Assembly: GCA_017477205.1 (NCBI GenBank)
Contig: JAFUXE010000007.1
Coordinates: 62,001-126,000, forward strand
DNA length: 64,000 bases
Source: Alloprevotella sp.
Lineage (GTDB): Bacteria; Bacteroidota; Bacteroidia; Bacteroidales; Bacteroidaceae
Direction of reading: 5' to 3'
Position 1 is the first letter of the stretch. Every line of letters begins with the position of its first letter. The notes beneath the pieces are model-generated. The model saw only the letters and a program-made list of their open reading frames with translations. It searched no databases and was not told the origin of the DNA. This document shows positions 57,055 through 64,000 of this stretch, one piece after another. The translations under genes and the position numbers were made by a program.

Positions 57055-59946
57055 CTATCTGACCACCTTGCGTCCGTTCTCAATGAATACGCCCTTGGCG
57101 GGACGTGCGACGTGGCGGCCCTGGAGGTCGTAAGTGAGTGACGAGTGACGAGTGACAAGTGACGAGCCTGCGTTATCCTCCCAGGGAACGGCGATGCCGG
57201 TTTGGCCTACATACACCTCGCCGGAATAGGCGGACTCGCCTTCGGCATAGACGGCGGTGACGCGATAGGCGGTGAAGGCGGCAGACAGGGCGTCCGTGTA
57301 GGCGGGCGTCGGCAGGGGCGTGGCGTTCAGCTTCTCGCCGTCGCGATAGACGTTGTAGCCGAGGAGCTGGAGGTCGCGGGCGGCAAGGCTGTCGGGGCAG
57401 AAGGTGACGTCGTCCACGAAGAGGGCGAAGCCGTTCTCGCGGATGCTGCGGATGGCGAAGTACTTGGCGCCCTCGGGCAGCTCGTGACGGCAGAGGGTCC
57501 ATTCGCTGGTGAGCGTGACGTTCTCATCCACGGCGCGGAAGCTCGTGGGGGAGACGTCCGTGGTGGAATAGAGCACCTGGTAGGTCTCGGGGTACTCGGA
57601 GCTGACGCTCTTGGCGTAGAAGGAGACGGTCTGCTCGGAGCCGGAGAGCTGCGGGGAGATGAGCCAGTTGTCGTTCTCGTAGGCAGTGGACATGGCGGCC
57701 ATCATCTTCTCGCCGCTGTGGGCATACCATGCGCTGGGCAGGCCGACGGCCTTGGCGTTCATGACGATGAAGGCCATTTCCTCGCCGTTGTGGGGGAAAT
57801 AGACGAAGTCCTCGCCCATCGTGATGCCGTAGGTGTGGCCTTTGTCGCCGTCGTAGAGCGTCCAGTCCGCAAAGTCCGTAACGGCGAAGTCGGGGGCGTC
57901 CTCGAAGTCCTCGGTGACGCTGCCGTCCTCCGTGCGGGGTGCGGCGGGAGCCTCCCAGCTGAGGGTGACGGCGGTTTCGCTCTCGGAGGCACGCAGGGCC
58001 TGCGGCACGGGATAGTAGTTGGGGTGCACGGTGAGGCGAAGCGTCCCGGAGCGGTCGTTGCCGCCGTCCTCGTCCTCCGCATAGCTGACGGCGGCATAGA
58101 CGTCGGCCTCGGCGGGCAGGTTGATGTCGGCGGTGACGTTGAAGATGTAGTTGCGCGAGGCTTCTGAGGCCAGGGCGCGGCCGCCAGTGCTCGCCAGCTG
58201 GCGGTCGCCCTGGAAGAGGCCCACGGTGTAGGCTCCGGCCTCGACGTCCTCCGTGCCGACGTTGGCAACGGCGACGGTGAAGGTGCGCTGCTCGCCCACC
58301 TTCAGGTCGCGCGGGGGCGTGAGCTTCTGCACGCTGAGGTCGCGGGCGCGGACGTCGCGGATGCTGAGGTTGTCAATATAGAGAAGGCTCATGGACGTGG
58401 TGGTATAGCTGGAGAAGGCTATCTGGATGTATTCGTCAGCGGCGTAGTCCTTCAGGGGTACGTTGATTTTCGTGTACTTGCCCGCACGGCTCTCGTCCGT
58501 GAAGGGGACGGTGAGCACCGTCCGGAAGTCGCCGCCTTCGCGGGACACCTCCACGTTCAGGGCTTCGTCGATGGGGTCGATGTAGTAGAGGTAGAAGGTC
58601 AGCGTGGGGTTCGCGGCGCCCTTCAGCGTGATGGGGCCGGAGAAGTAGCGCGACCATTCGTTGCCCTCCATCGCGTTGAAGCAGAGCACGCCGTCGTCGC
58701 CGTCCTGCGCATAGGCTCCGGCGGCAAGGGGCCAGAAGCGTGCGCGCTTGTCGTACTCCGTCACCCAGAAGGTGCTGCGCTGTCCGCCCGCGAAGGACTC
58801 GTAGTAGGGCAGCGTGCTGGGCTCGCCGAATGCCAGCATGTTGGAACGCGTGCGCTCGCTGCTGGCGCCACCGGCCACGGCGGTGACGTAGTAGTAGAGC
58901 ACGGACTGCTCCGTGCCGACGGCGGGAGTGTCCTCAAGGCTCGTGCCGGAAATGCCGCTGCGGACGGTGGCGCCCTTGTTGTTCGTGACGGTGTATGTCA
59001 ATGCGGTAGCGTCAATGTATCCGCCGTTGACGCCGGCCGTCGGGGCGTCCCACGTAAGGGTCACCTTGCCGCCGGAGAGGCTTGCATGCACGTTCGTCGG
59101 CGGCAGGGGGGTATCTACGCCCACGAAGACGGCGGGAGCCACGACGACGCTGCTGCCGTCCTCGTTCACGGCCACGACGCGATAGGTGTGGAGCCCGCGC
59201 GAAACGCCCGTGTCCTCAAACGTCAGGCGGGCTGCGGGCTGCGGGCTGTCGAAGCGCTTCACGAGGGCGTCATCGCGAAGGACGTCCACGTGGGTCATCA
59301 CGAGGTCCGACGTCCCGCCTGCCGTCACGGCGGGCGTCGTGAAGGACACGCTGGCCGTCAGCGCACCCTGCGCGCCGGGCGTGACCGTCAGGTCCGTCAC
59401 CTCTGCGGGAGCTGCGGGATGGGCCCCGGACTCCAGGGAGATGTCGTCAACGGTCAGGCTTCCCGCAAACGCCGTGGCGGAGGTGTTGTAGTGGACGGCA
59501 AGCCGGTACGAGCCGGAACTTGTCACCTGAAAGGAGAAGCGGTGCTCCTGGAGCTCGTCGGAACTGACCTTTCCGGAATAGAGCACGGTGGACAGCGCGC
59601 TGGCGGTGGCGTCGCGGCCAAGGCATACGTCGAAGGTTTCCTCGTCCGTGCTGTAGCCTGCGGCACGCAGGGAGAAGAAATAAGTGCGTCCGGCTTCCAG
59701 GGTAACGGCAGGAAGTACGAGCCAGTCGTCCGCCACGTTGTCACGCGAGCAGTAGGCCGCAAACAGGAAGTCGTCGTAGAGCCACTCGTGCCCGTCGCCG
59801 TTTCCGTCTATGATGACGAAATCGCCAAAGGCATCCGGGTCTTCAAAGTCGGTGCCCCAAAGGGGCGTCGTCTCCTGTGCAAAGCTTCCGGCCGGGGCGA
59901 TGAGCGCCGCCAGCAGGAGCAGCAGGTGTGTTCTGAAGTGTTTCAT
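57055..59946 (-). CDS. Large secreted protein with FnIII and cleaved-adhesin-like domains
   Basis: A 963-residue surface or secreted protein. Signal peptide MKHFRTHLLLLLAALIAPAG. Residues 25-170 form a beta-sandwich of the choice-of-anchor type (WLYDDFLFAAYCSRDNVADD); fibronectin III-like domains follow (AEVTDLTVTPGAQG; PPTNVHASLSGGKVTLTWDA near 285; VTLSWEAPAAP near 665), with two more jelly-roll modules (LPYYESFAGGQRSTFWV; DWTLYDGDKG). The C-terminus has the YDLQGRHVARPAKGVFI motif and GRKVVR. A 7-base tandem repeat (57129-57170) lies in frame and codes for LVTRHSSLTY just before this motif. Possibly an adhesin or a protease-accessory module; no catalytic site seen. Confidence 0.82.
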   Translation of the reverse strand: MKHFRTHLLLLLAALIAPAGSFAQETTPLWGTDFEDPDAFGDFVIIDGNGDGHEWLYDDFLFAAYCSRDNVADDWLVLPAVTLEAGRTYFFSLRAAGYSTDEETFDVCLGRDATASALSTVLYSGKVSSDELQEHRFSFQVTSSGSYRLAVHYNTSATAFAGSLTVDDISLESGAHPAAPAEVTDLTVTPGAQGALTASVSFTTPAVTAGGTSDLVMTHVDVLRDDALVKRFDSPQPAARLTFEDTGVSRGLHTYRVVAVNEDGSSVVVAPAVFVGVDTPLPPTNVHASLSGGKVTLTWDAPTAGVNGGYIDATALTYTVTNNKGATVRSGISGTSLEDTPAVGTEQSVLYYYVTAVAGGASSERTRSNMLAFGEPSTLPYYESFAGGQRSTFWVTEYDKRARFWPLAAGAYAQDGDDGVLCFNAMEGNEWSRYFSGPITLKGAANPTLTFYLYYIDPIDEALNVEVSREGGDFRTVLTVPFTDESRAGKYTKINVPLKDYAADEYIQIAFSSYTTTSMSLLYIDNLSIRDVRARDLSVQKLTPPRDLKVGEQRTFTVAVANVGTEDVEAGAYTVGLFQGDRQLASTGGRALASEASRNYIFNVTADINLPAEADVYAAVSYAEDEDGGNDRSGTLRLTVHPNYYPVPQALRASESETAVTLSWEAPAAPRTEDGSVTEDFEDAPDFAVTDFADWTLYDGDKGHTYGITMGEDFVYFPHNGEEMAFIVMNAKAVGLPSAWYAHSGEKMMAAMSTAYENDNWLISPQLSGSEQTVSFYAKSVSSEYPETYQVLYSTTDVSPTSFRAVDENVTLTSEWTLCRHELPEGAKYFAIRSIRENGFALFVDDVTFCPDSLAARDLQLLGYNVYRDGEKLNATPLPTPAYTDALSAAFTAYRVTAVYAEGESAYSGEVYVGQTGIAVPWEDNAGSSLVTRHSSLTYDLQGRHVARPAKGVFIENGRKVVR
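57129..57170. repeat. Heptad repeats inside a coding region
   Basis: GTGACGA/GTGACAA heptads, about five units on the plus strand, lie within the last 40 codons of the large secreted protein gene. They keep the frame and add about 12 residues. The 19-base core of the full element is missing. Confidence 0.75.
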
Positions 59947-60013
59947 GTTGTTTTTTAGTTTTTTTGGTTTTTAAGTTTTTTCATCACTTTCTAATTTTTG
60001 ACAACCCCAATTT

Positions 60014-61819
60014 TCATTCTTCATCCCTGTTCGCCCGCTTCCGTGCCAGGTGGTCGAGGATAATCTTTCGCATTCGCATGGAACGGGGCGTCACCTCCAC
60101 GTATTCGTCCTCCTTGATGTACTCGAGGGCTTCCTCGAGGGAGAAGATGACGGGCGGGATGATGTGCGCCTTTTCGTCGGTGCCGCTGGCACGCACGTTC
60201 GTGAGCTGCTTGGCCTTGCAGACGTTGATGACGAGGTCCTTCTCGTGCACGTGTTCACCGACTACCTGCCCGGCATAGACTTCCTCCTGCGGATTGATGA
60301 AGAAGCGGCCGCGGTCCTGCAGCTTGTCGAGGGCATAGGCAAAGACGGTGCCGGTGTCCATCGAAATCATGGAGCCGTTGGAGCGGCGCGGGAGGTCGCC
60401 CTTGTAGGGCTGGTACTCGCGGTAGCGGTGCGCCATGATGGCTTCGCCCTGCGAGGCCGTGAGGACGTTGGTGCGCAGGCCGATGATGCCGCGCGAGGGG
60501 ATGAGGAACTCTATGTCCGTGCGTTCGCCGAGGGTCTGCATGGATGTCATTTCGCCCTTGCGGCGCGTCACCATGTCAATCATCTTCGAGGCAAACTCCT
60601 CGGGCACGTTGATGGTGAGCTCCTCGATGGGTTCGCAGCGCACGCCGTCAAGCTGCTTGAAGATGACCTGCGGCTGGCCCACCTGCAGCTCGTAGCCCTC
60701 GCGGCGCATGGTCTCCACGAGGATGGAGAGGTGCAGGACGCCGCGCCCGCTGACAATCCACTTGTCGGAATCCACCTGCTCCACGCGCAGCGCCAGGTCC
60801 TTCTCCAGCTCTTTCTGCAGGCGCTCGTGGATGTGGCGCGAGGTGCAGAACTTGCCCTCCTTTCCGAAGAAGGGCGAGTCGTTGATGGTGAACAGCATCG
60901 ACATCGTAGGCTCGTCGATGGCGATGGGGGCAAGGGGCTCAGGATTCTCGGCATCGCAGATGGTGTCGCCGATTTCAAAGCGTTCGAGACCTATGACGGC
61001 ACAGATGTCGCCGGCCTCGACGCTGTCCGTGCGCTGGTGCCCCATGCCCTCGAAGGTGTGCAGCTCCTTGATTTTAACGCGTTCCTGCTGCCCGTCGCGA
61101 TGGGCTATGGTGACGGGCTGCCCGTCGCGGATGGTGCCGCGGCGCACACGTCCCACGGCGATGCGTCCGAGGTAGTTCGAGTAGTCCAGGGAGGTGATGA
61201 GCAGCTGCAAGCCCTCGCCCTCGGCAACGGCCGGGGCAGGTATCACCTCGCAGATTTTGTCCAGCAGGTAGGTGATGTCCTGCGTGGGCGCCTTGTAGTC
61301 CTCGCCCATCCAGCCCTGCTTGGCGGAACCATAGACGACGGGGAAGTCCAGCTGGTCCTCCGTGGCGCCGAGTTCGAACATGAGGTCGAAGACCATCTCA
61401 TAGACCTCCTCCGGGCGGCAGTTGGGCTTGTCCACCTTGTTCACCACGACGATGGGCTTCAGGCCTATCTGCAGGGCCTTCTGCAGCACGAAGCGCGTCT
61501 GCGGCATGGGCCCCTCGAAGGCATCGACAAGCAGCAGGCAGCCGTCCGCCATGTTGAGCACGCGCTCCACCTCGCCGCCGAAGTCGCTGTGCCCCGGAGT
61601 GTCGATGATGTTGATTTTCGTTCCCTTGTAGTTGATGGAAACGTTCTTGGAAAGTATGGTGATGCCACGCTCGCGTTCCAGCTCGTTGTTGTCGAGCATC
61701 AAGTCCCCGGTTTGCTGGTTTTCGCGGAAGAGGTTTCCGGCCAGCAGCATCTTGTCCACGAGCGTTGTCTTGCCGTGGTCCACGTGCGCAATGATGGCAA
61801 TGTTTCGTATATCCTGCAT
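60014..61819 (-). CDS. typA: Translational GTPase TypA (BipA)
   Basis: A 601-residue ribosome-associated GTPase for stress adaptation and 50S assembly. [19 protein letters not shown] is the P-loop, [12 protein letters not shown] the switch [17 protein letters not shown] the G3 and [15 protein letters not shown] the G4 motif, followed by the EF-Tu-like domain 2, EF-G-like domains and the TypA C-terminal domain ([20 protein letters not shown]). The length is normal. It is monocistronic or the source of read-through into the secreted protein gene 67 bases downstream. Confidence 0.98.
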   Translation of the reverse strand: MQDIRNIAIIAHVDHGKTTLVDKMLLAGNLFRENQQTGDLMLDNNELERERGITILSKNVSINYKGTKINIIDTPGHSDFGGEVERVLNMADGCLLLVDAFEGPMPQTRFVLQKALQIGLKPIVVVNKVDKPNCRPEEVYEMVFDLMFELGATEDQLDFPVVYGSAKQGWMGEDYKAPTQDITYLLDKICEVIPAPAVAEGEGLQLLITSLDYSNYLGRIAVGRVRRGTIRDGQPVTIAHRDGQQERVKIKELHTFEGMGHQRTDSVEAGDICAVIGLERFEIGDTICDAENPEPLAPIAIDEPTMSMLFTINDSPFFGKEGKFCTSRHIHERLQKELEKDLALRVEQVDSDKWIVSGRGVLHLSILVETMRREGYELQVGQPQVIFKQLDGVRCEPIEELTINVPEEFASKMIDMVTRRKGEMTSMQTLGERTDIEFLIPSRGIIGLRTNVLTASQGEAIMAHRYREYQPYKGDLPRRSNGSMISMDTGTVFAYALDKLQDRGRFFINPQEEVYAGQVVGEHVHEKDLVINVCKAKQLTNVRASGTDEKAHIIPPVIFSLEEALEYIKEDEYVEVTPRSMRMRKIILDHLARKRANRDEE

Positions 61820-61854
61820 ATAGAAGAACGATTAGTTTTTTCGTTTAAAATCGC

Positions 61855-61863
61855 GCAAAAATA
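61855..61863 (-). promoter_or_regulatory. typA: Promoter -7 element of typA
   Basis: TATTTTTGC on the minus strand, 36 bases upstream of the start. The -33 box is not clear. Confidence 0.6.
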
Positions 61864-61885
61864 GCAAATATTATAGGATAATTAT

Positions 61886-61894
61886 TATTTTTGC
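61886..61894 (+). promoter_or_regulatory. ptb: Promoter -7 element of ptb-buk
   Basis: TATTTTTGC on the plus strand, 32 bases before the ATG at 61926, divergent from the typA element. Confidence 0.65.
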
Positions 61895-61925
61895 CGTTGA
61901 AAACGCATTTTTCACAACCTAAAAC

Positions 61926-62756
61926 ATGAAAAGCATACAGAGTTTTTCCCAGCTTACAGCGCATCTCCGGGAAAAAGGAGTTCGCAAGCGCGTAGCCGTC
62001 ATATGCGGCAGCGATGACAGTACCCGCCACGCCATAGAACGTGCAGAGAAAGAAGGTTTTGCCGAGGCCATACGCGTGGACGGCGAAGATGCCCCCGCGC
62101 GTGCAGTGGAACTCGTGAGGGAGGGAAAGGCAGACATCCTGATGAAGGGGCTCGTCAACACGAACGACGTGCTTCGGGCCGTGCTGGACAAGGAGAAAGG
62201 CATCCTGCCAAAGGGCAACGTGCTGACGCACATCACGGCTGCCGACATCCCCGGCCACGACCGCCTCATTTTCTTCACCGACCCCGCCGTGATTCCCTAT
62301 CCCACGCAGGAACAGCGCCGTGCACAGGTGGCATACGTGGCGCGCCTGTGTCACAACTTCGGCATCGCCGAGCCGCGCATCAGCCTCATCCATTGCAACG
62401 AGAAGGTCAGCGAGAAGCACTTCCCCCACACGGCGGGATATGCCCAGCTGCGCGAAGAAGCCGAACGCGGCGACTTCGGCCCCTGCATCGTGGACGGCCC
62501 GCTGGACCTGAAGACGTCGTGCTGCCTTGAAAGCATGCGGACGAAAGGCATCCAGTCGCCCATAGAAGGCAAAGCCGACGCGCTCATCTTCCCCGACATC
62601 GAGGCCGCCAACGTGTTCTACAAGACCGTAACGCTCTTCTGCCACGCCGAAACAGCCTGCGCGCTGCAAGGAACGCTTGCCCCGGTGGTGCTCCCCAGCC
62701 GCGCTGACAGCACGGAATCAAAGTTCTACAGCCTGGCACTCGCCTGCCTGGCGTAA
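61926..62756 (+). CDS. ptb: Phosphate butyryltransferase
   Basis: Converts butyryl-CoA (or branched acyl-CoA) and phosphate to the acyl phosphate. The protein is 276 residues, of the Pta/Ptb fold: VAVICGSDDSTRHAIERAEK near the start, ADILMKGLVNTNDVLRAVLD (the CoA-binding part), LTHITAADIPGHDRLIFFTD and DALIFPDIEAANVFYKTVT. The length and the butyrate kinase gene downstream mark it as Ptb rather than Pta. It is the first gene of a two-gene operon; a heptad hairpin element separates the two. Confidence 0.93.
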   Translation: MKSIQSFSQLTAHLREKGVRKRVAVICGSDDSTRHAIERAEKEGFAEAIRVDGEDAPARAVELVREGKADILMKGLVNTNDVLRAVLDKEKGILPKGNVLTHITAADIPGHDRLIFFTDPAVIPYPTQEQRRAQVAYVARLCHNFGIAEPRISLIHCNEKVSEKHFPHTAGYAQLREEAERGDFGPCIVDGPLDLKTSCCLESMRTKGIQSPIEGKADALIFPDIEAANVFYKTVTLFCHAETACALQGTLAPVVLPSRADSTESKFYSLALACLA

Positions 62757-62763
62757 ACCAGTA

Positions 62764-62877
62764 AAACAATAAACCAGTAAACGAGTGACAAGTGACGAGT
62801 GACAAGTGACAAGCCCTTTTCGGCGCAGCAAGCTCGTCACTCGTTTACTCGTCACTCGTCACTTGTCACTTGTCACT
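62764..62877. repeat. Heptad/core repeat element, copy 3
   Basis: Left arm with AGTAAAACAATAAACCAGTAA and GTGACAA/GTGACGA heptads (to 62813), core CCCTTTTCGGCGCAGCAAG (62814-62832), right arm of GTCACTC/GTTTACTC/GTCACTT units (to 62877). The arms can pair over more than 30 bases. It lies within the ptb-buk operon. Confidence 0.85.
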
Positions 62878-62888
62878 AAACCAAAACC

Positions 62889-63956
62889 ATGCACAGAATA
62901 CTCGCCATCAATCCCGGCTCCACCTCCACGAAGATAGCCGTATATGAAAACGAAAAACCAGTCCTCCTGCGCAGCATACAGCACACGATGGAGGAACTGG
63001 AGAAATTCCCCAAGATATCCGATCAGTTCAGCTACCGCAAGCAACTCGTCAAGGACGAGCTGCACCGCATGGATATACCCTTCGATTTTGACGCCATCAT
63101 CGGGCGCGGCCACCTGGCGAAGCCCGTGTCCGGCGGCGTCTATGAAATCAACGAGCAAATGGTGGAGGACGCCAAAGGCGCACTCCACCAGCATGCCTGC
63201 GACCTCGGCTGCATCATTTCCTTTGAACTGGCCAAGGAAGTTCCCGGCGGCTGCCGCTCCTTCACCGCCGACCCCGGCGTCGTGGACGAACTCTGCGACG
63301 AAGCCCGCATCTGCGGCTCCCCGCTCATGCAGCGCATCTGCATCTGGCACGCCCTGAACCAGCGCGCCATAGCCCACCGCTTTGCCGCCGAGACGGGACG
63401 CCGCTATGAGGACCTGAACCTCATCATCTGCCACCTCGGCGGCGGCATCTCCATCGCAGCCCACCACCACGGCCGCGCCATCGACGCCAACAACGCCCTG
63501 GACGGCGAAGGACCCTTCTCCCCCGAGCGTGCCGGCAGCCTGCCTGCCGCCGACCTCATCCGCCTCTGCTTCAGCGGGAAATACACGGAGGACCAACTCC
63601 TGAAGCGCGTGGCAGGACAAGCCGGGCTCATCGCCCATCTGGGCACGAACGACATGCGCGTCATCGAGCAGCGCATCGCCGACGGCGACAAGCACGCAGA
63701 ACTCCTCGTCAACGCCATGATATACCACACGGCCAAGAACATCGCCTCGGAGGGCGCCGTGCTCTGTGGCGACGTCGATGCCATCCTGCTCACGGGCGGC
63801 ATGGCCCGCTCGGAATACATCACGCACCGCCTGCGCAAGCGCATCAGCTTCCTGGCACCCGTCTATTGCTACCCCGGCGAGGACGAGATGCAAGCCCTCG
63901 CCCTGAATGCCCTCGACGTGCTGAAGGGCAAGCGCGAGGCAAAACGGTACGAATAG
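62889..63956 (+). CDS. buk: Butyrate kinase
   Basis: Transfers phosphate from butyryl phosphate to ADP, giving butyrate and ATP. The protein is 355 residues, the normal family length. ILAINPGSTSTKIAVYENE is the first phosphate loop, RGHLAKPVSGGVYEIN, DPGVVDEL, ICHLGGGISIAAHHHGRAID and LTGGMARSEYI (the last phosphate motif) are in order. With ptb it forms the phosphotransferase route to butyrate or to branched short-chain acids. Separate steps to butyryl-CoA are not in the window. The remaining 44 bases of the window hold nothing. Confidence 0.96.
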   Translation: MHRILAINPGSTSTKIAVYENEKPVLLRSIQHTMEELEKFPKISDQFSYRKQLVKDELHRMDIPFDFDAIIGRGHLAKPVSGGVYEINEQMVEDAKGALHQHACDLGCIISFELAKEVPGGCRSFTADPGVVDELCDEARICGSPLMQRICIWHALNQRAIAHRFAAETGRRYEDLNLIICHLGGGISIAAHHHGRAIDANNALDGEGPFSPERAGSLPAADLIRLCFSGKYTEDQLLKRVAGQAGLIAHLGTNDMRVIEQRIADGDKHAELLVNAMIYHTAKNIASEGAVLCGDVDAILLTGGMARSEYITHRLRKRISFLAPVYCYPGEDEMQALALNALDVLKGKREAKRYE

Positions 63957-64000
63957 CGCAGCAAATAGGGGTGTACACATTTGTCACGCTCCAAGGGCAA

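Noticed and set aside
60050..61864. 604-codon plus-strand frame opposite typA
   Set aside because: Complement of a highly conserved GTPase; no own motifs.

Overview
The window is chromosomal DNA of a member of the Bacteroidota, order Bacteroidales, most likely Prevotellaceae or a close relative. The evidence is: promoters of the Bacteroidetes type (TTTG, about 19-21 bases, then TAnnTTTG or TAnnTTCG); a fused murF-alr gene and a fused feoA-feoB gene; GSCFA, DUF6359-type and GH97 proteins; a short C-terminal motif (YDLxGRxV...GxKV) on three secreted proteins; and weak or absent Shine-Dalgarno sequences. Codon use is GC-rich over most of the window. The assignment below family level is inference.

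Layout. 1-3.3 kb: lepA (cut by the window edge), rfbC and a family 2 glycosyltransferase, all on the minus strand. 3.4-10.7 kb: housekeeping and envelope genes (small winged-helix protein, patatin, phosphate-selective-type porin, zinc ribbon coiled coil, Nif3, FeoAB, and a 57-residue FeoB-associated Cys-rich protein). 10.8-15.8 kb: an O-acetylation operon (SGNH hydrolase, MBOAT, two DHHW proteins). 15.9-22.4 kb: secreted proteins of unknown role, a class II Fic protein, and a repeat-rich gap. 22.4-34.9 kb: rpsA, ribE, nth, CBS protein, rsmG, MBL hydrolase, an orphan class II ribonucleotide reductase C-terminal domain, a broken lipoprotein gene, folB, murF-alr, nhaD and GSCFA. 35.3-45.4 kb: a polysaccharide cluster on the minus strand, transcribed from the priming sugar transferase through export (SLBB/Wza-like), chain length (Wzz), flippase (Wzx) and polymerase (Wzy-like) to three glycosyltransferases. 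45.5 kb: ssrA (tmRNA). 46.0-48.6 kb: a DUF4091/GH123-like secreted hydrolase. 48.6-53.6 kb: a RiPP operon of the CXXX-repeat class. 54.9-60 kb: GH97 and a large fibronectin-type secreted protein. 60-64 kb: typA, then ptb-buk (butyryl-CoA to butyrate with ATP gain).

The most striking system is the 48.6-53.6 kb operon (minus strand). It holds two precursor peptides, each with 17 cysteines in a strict four-residue register behind a twin-arginine leader; a radical SAM/SPASM maturase; a second SPASM-like maturase without the radical SAM cysteines; a small CXXX modification-system protein; a thioredoxin-like secreted protein gene with an in-frame stop; and overlapping tatA and tatC. The arrangement implies that Cys-rich peptides are modified in the cytoplasm and then exported by a Tat translocon encoded in the same operon.

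The second theme is non-coding. The intergenic gaps carry many short tandem arrays: period 21 (two arrays of one sequence family at 1.5 and 19.7 kb, a third unrelated at 35.0 kb), period 22 (34.9 kb), period 23 (19.5 and 54.3 kb) and about 33 (54.5 kb). There are also heptad repeats flanking a conserved 19-base core (2.2, 46.0, 62.8 kb), nonamers and telomere-like octamers. Two genes carry a single in-frame TAA and look recently inactivated.
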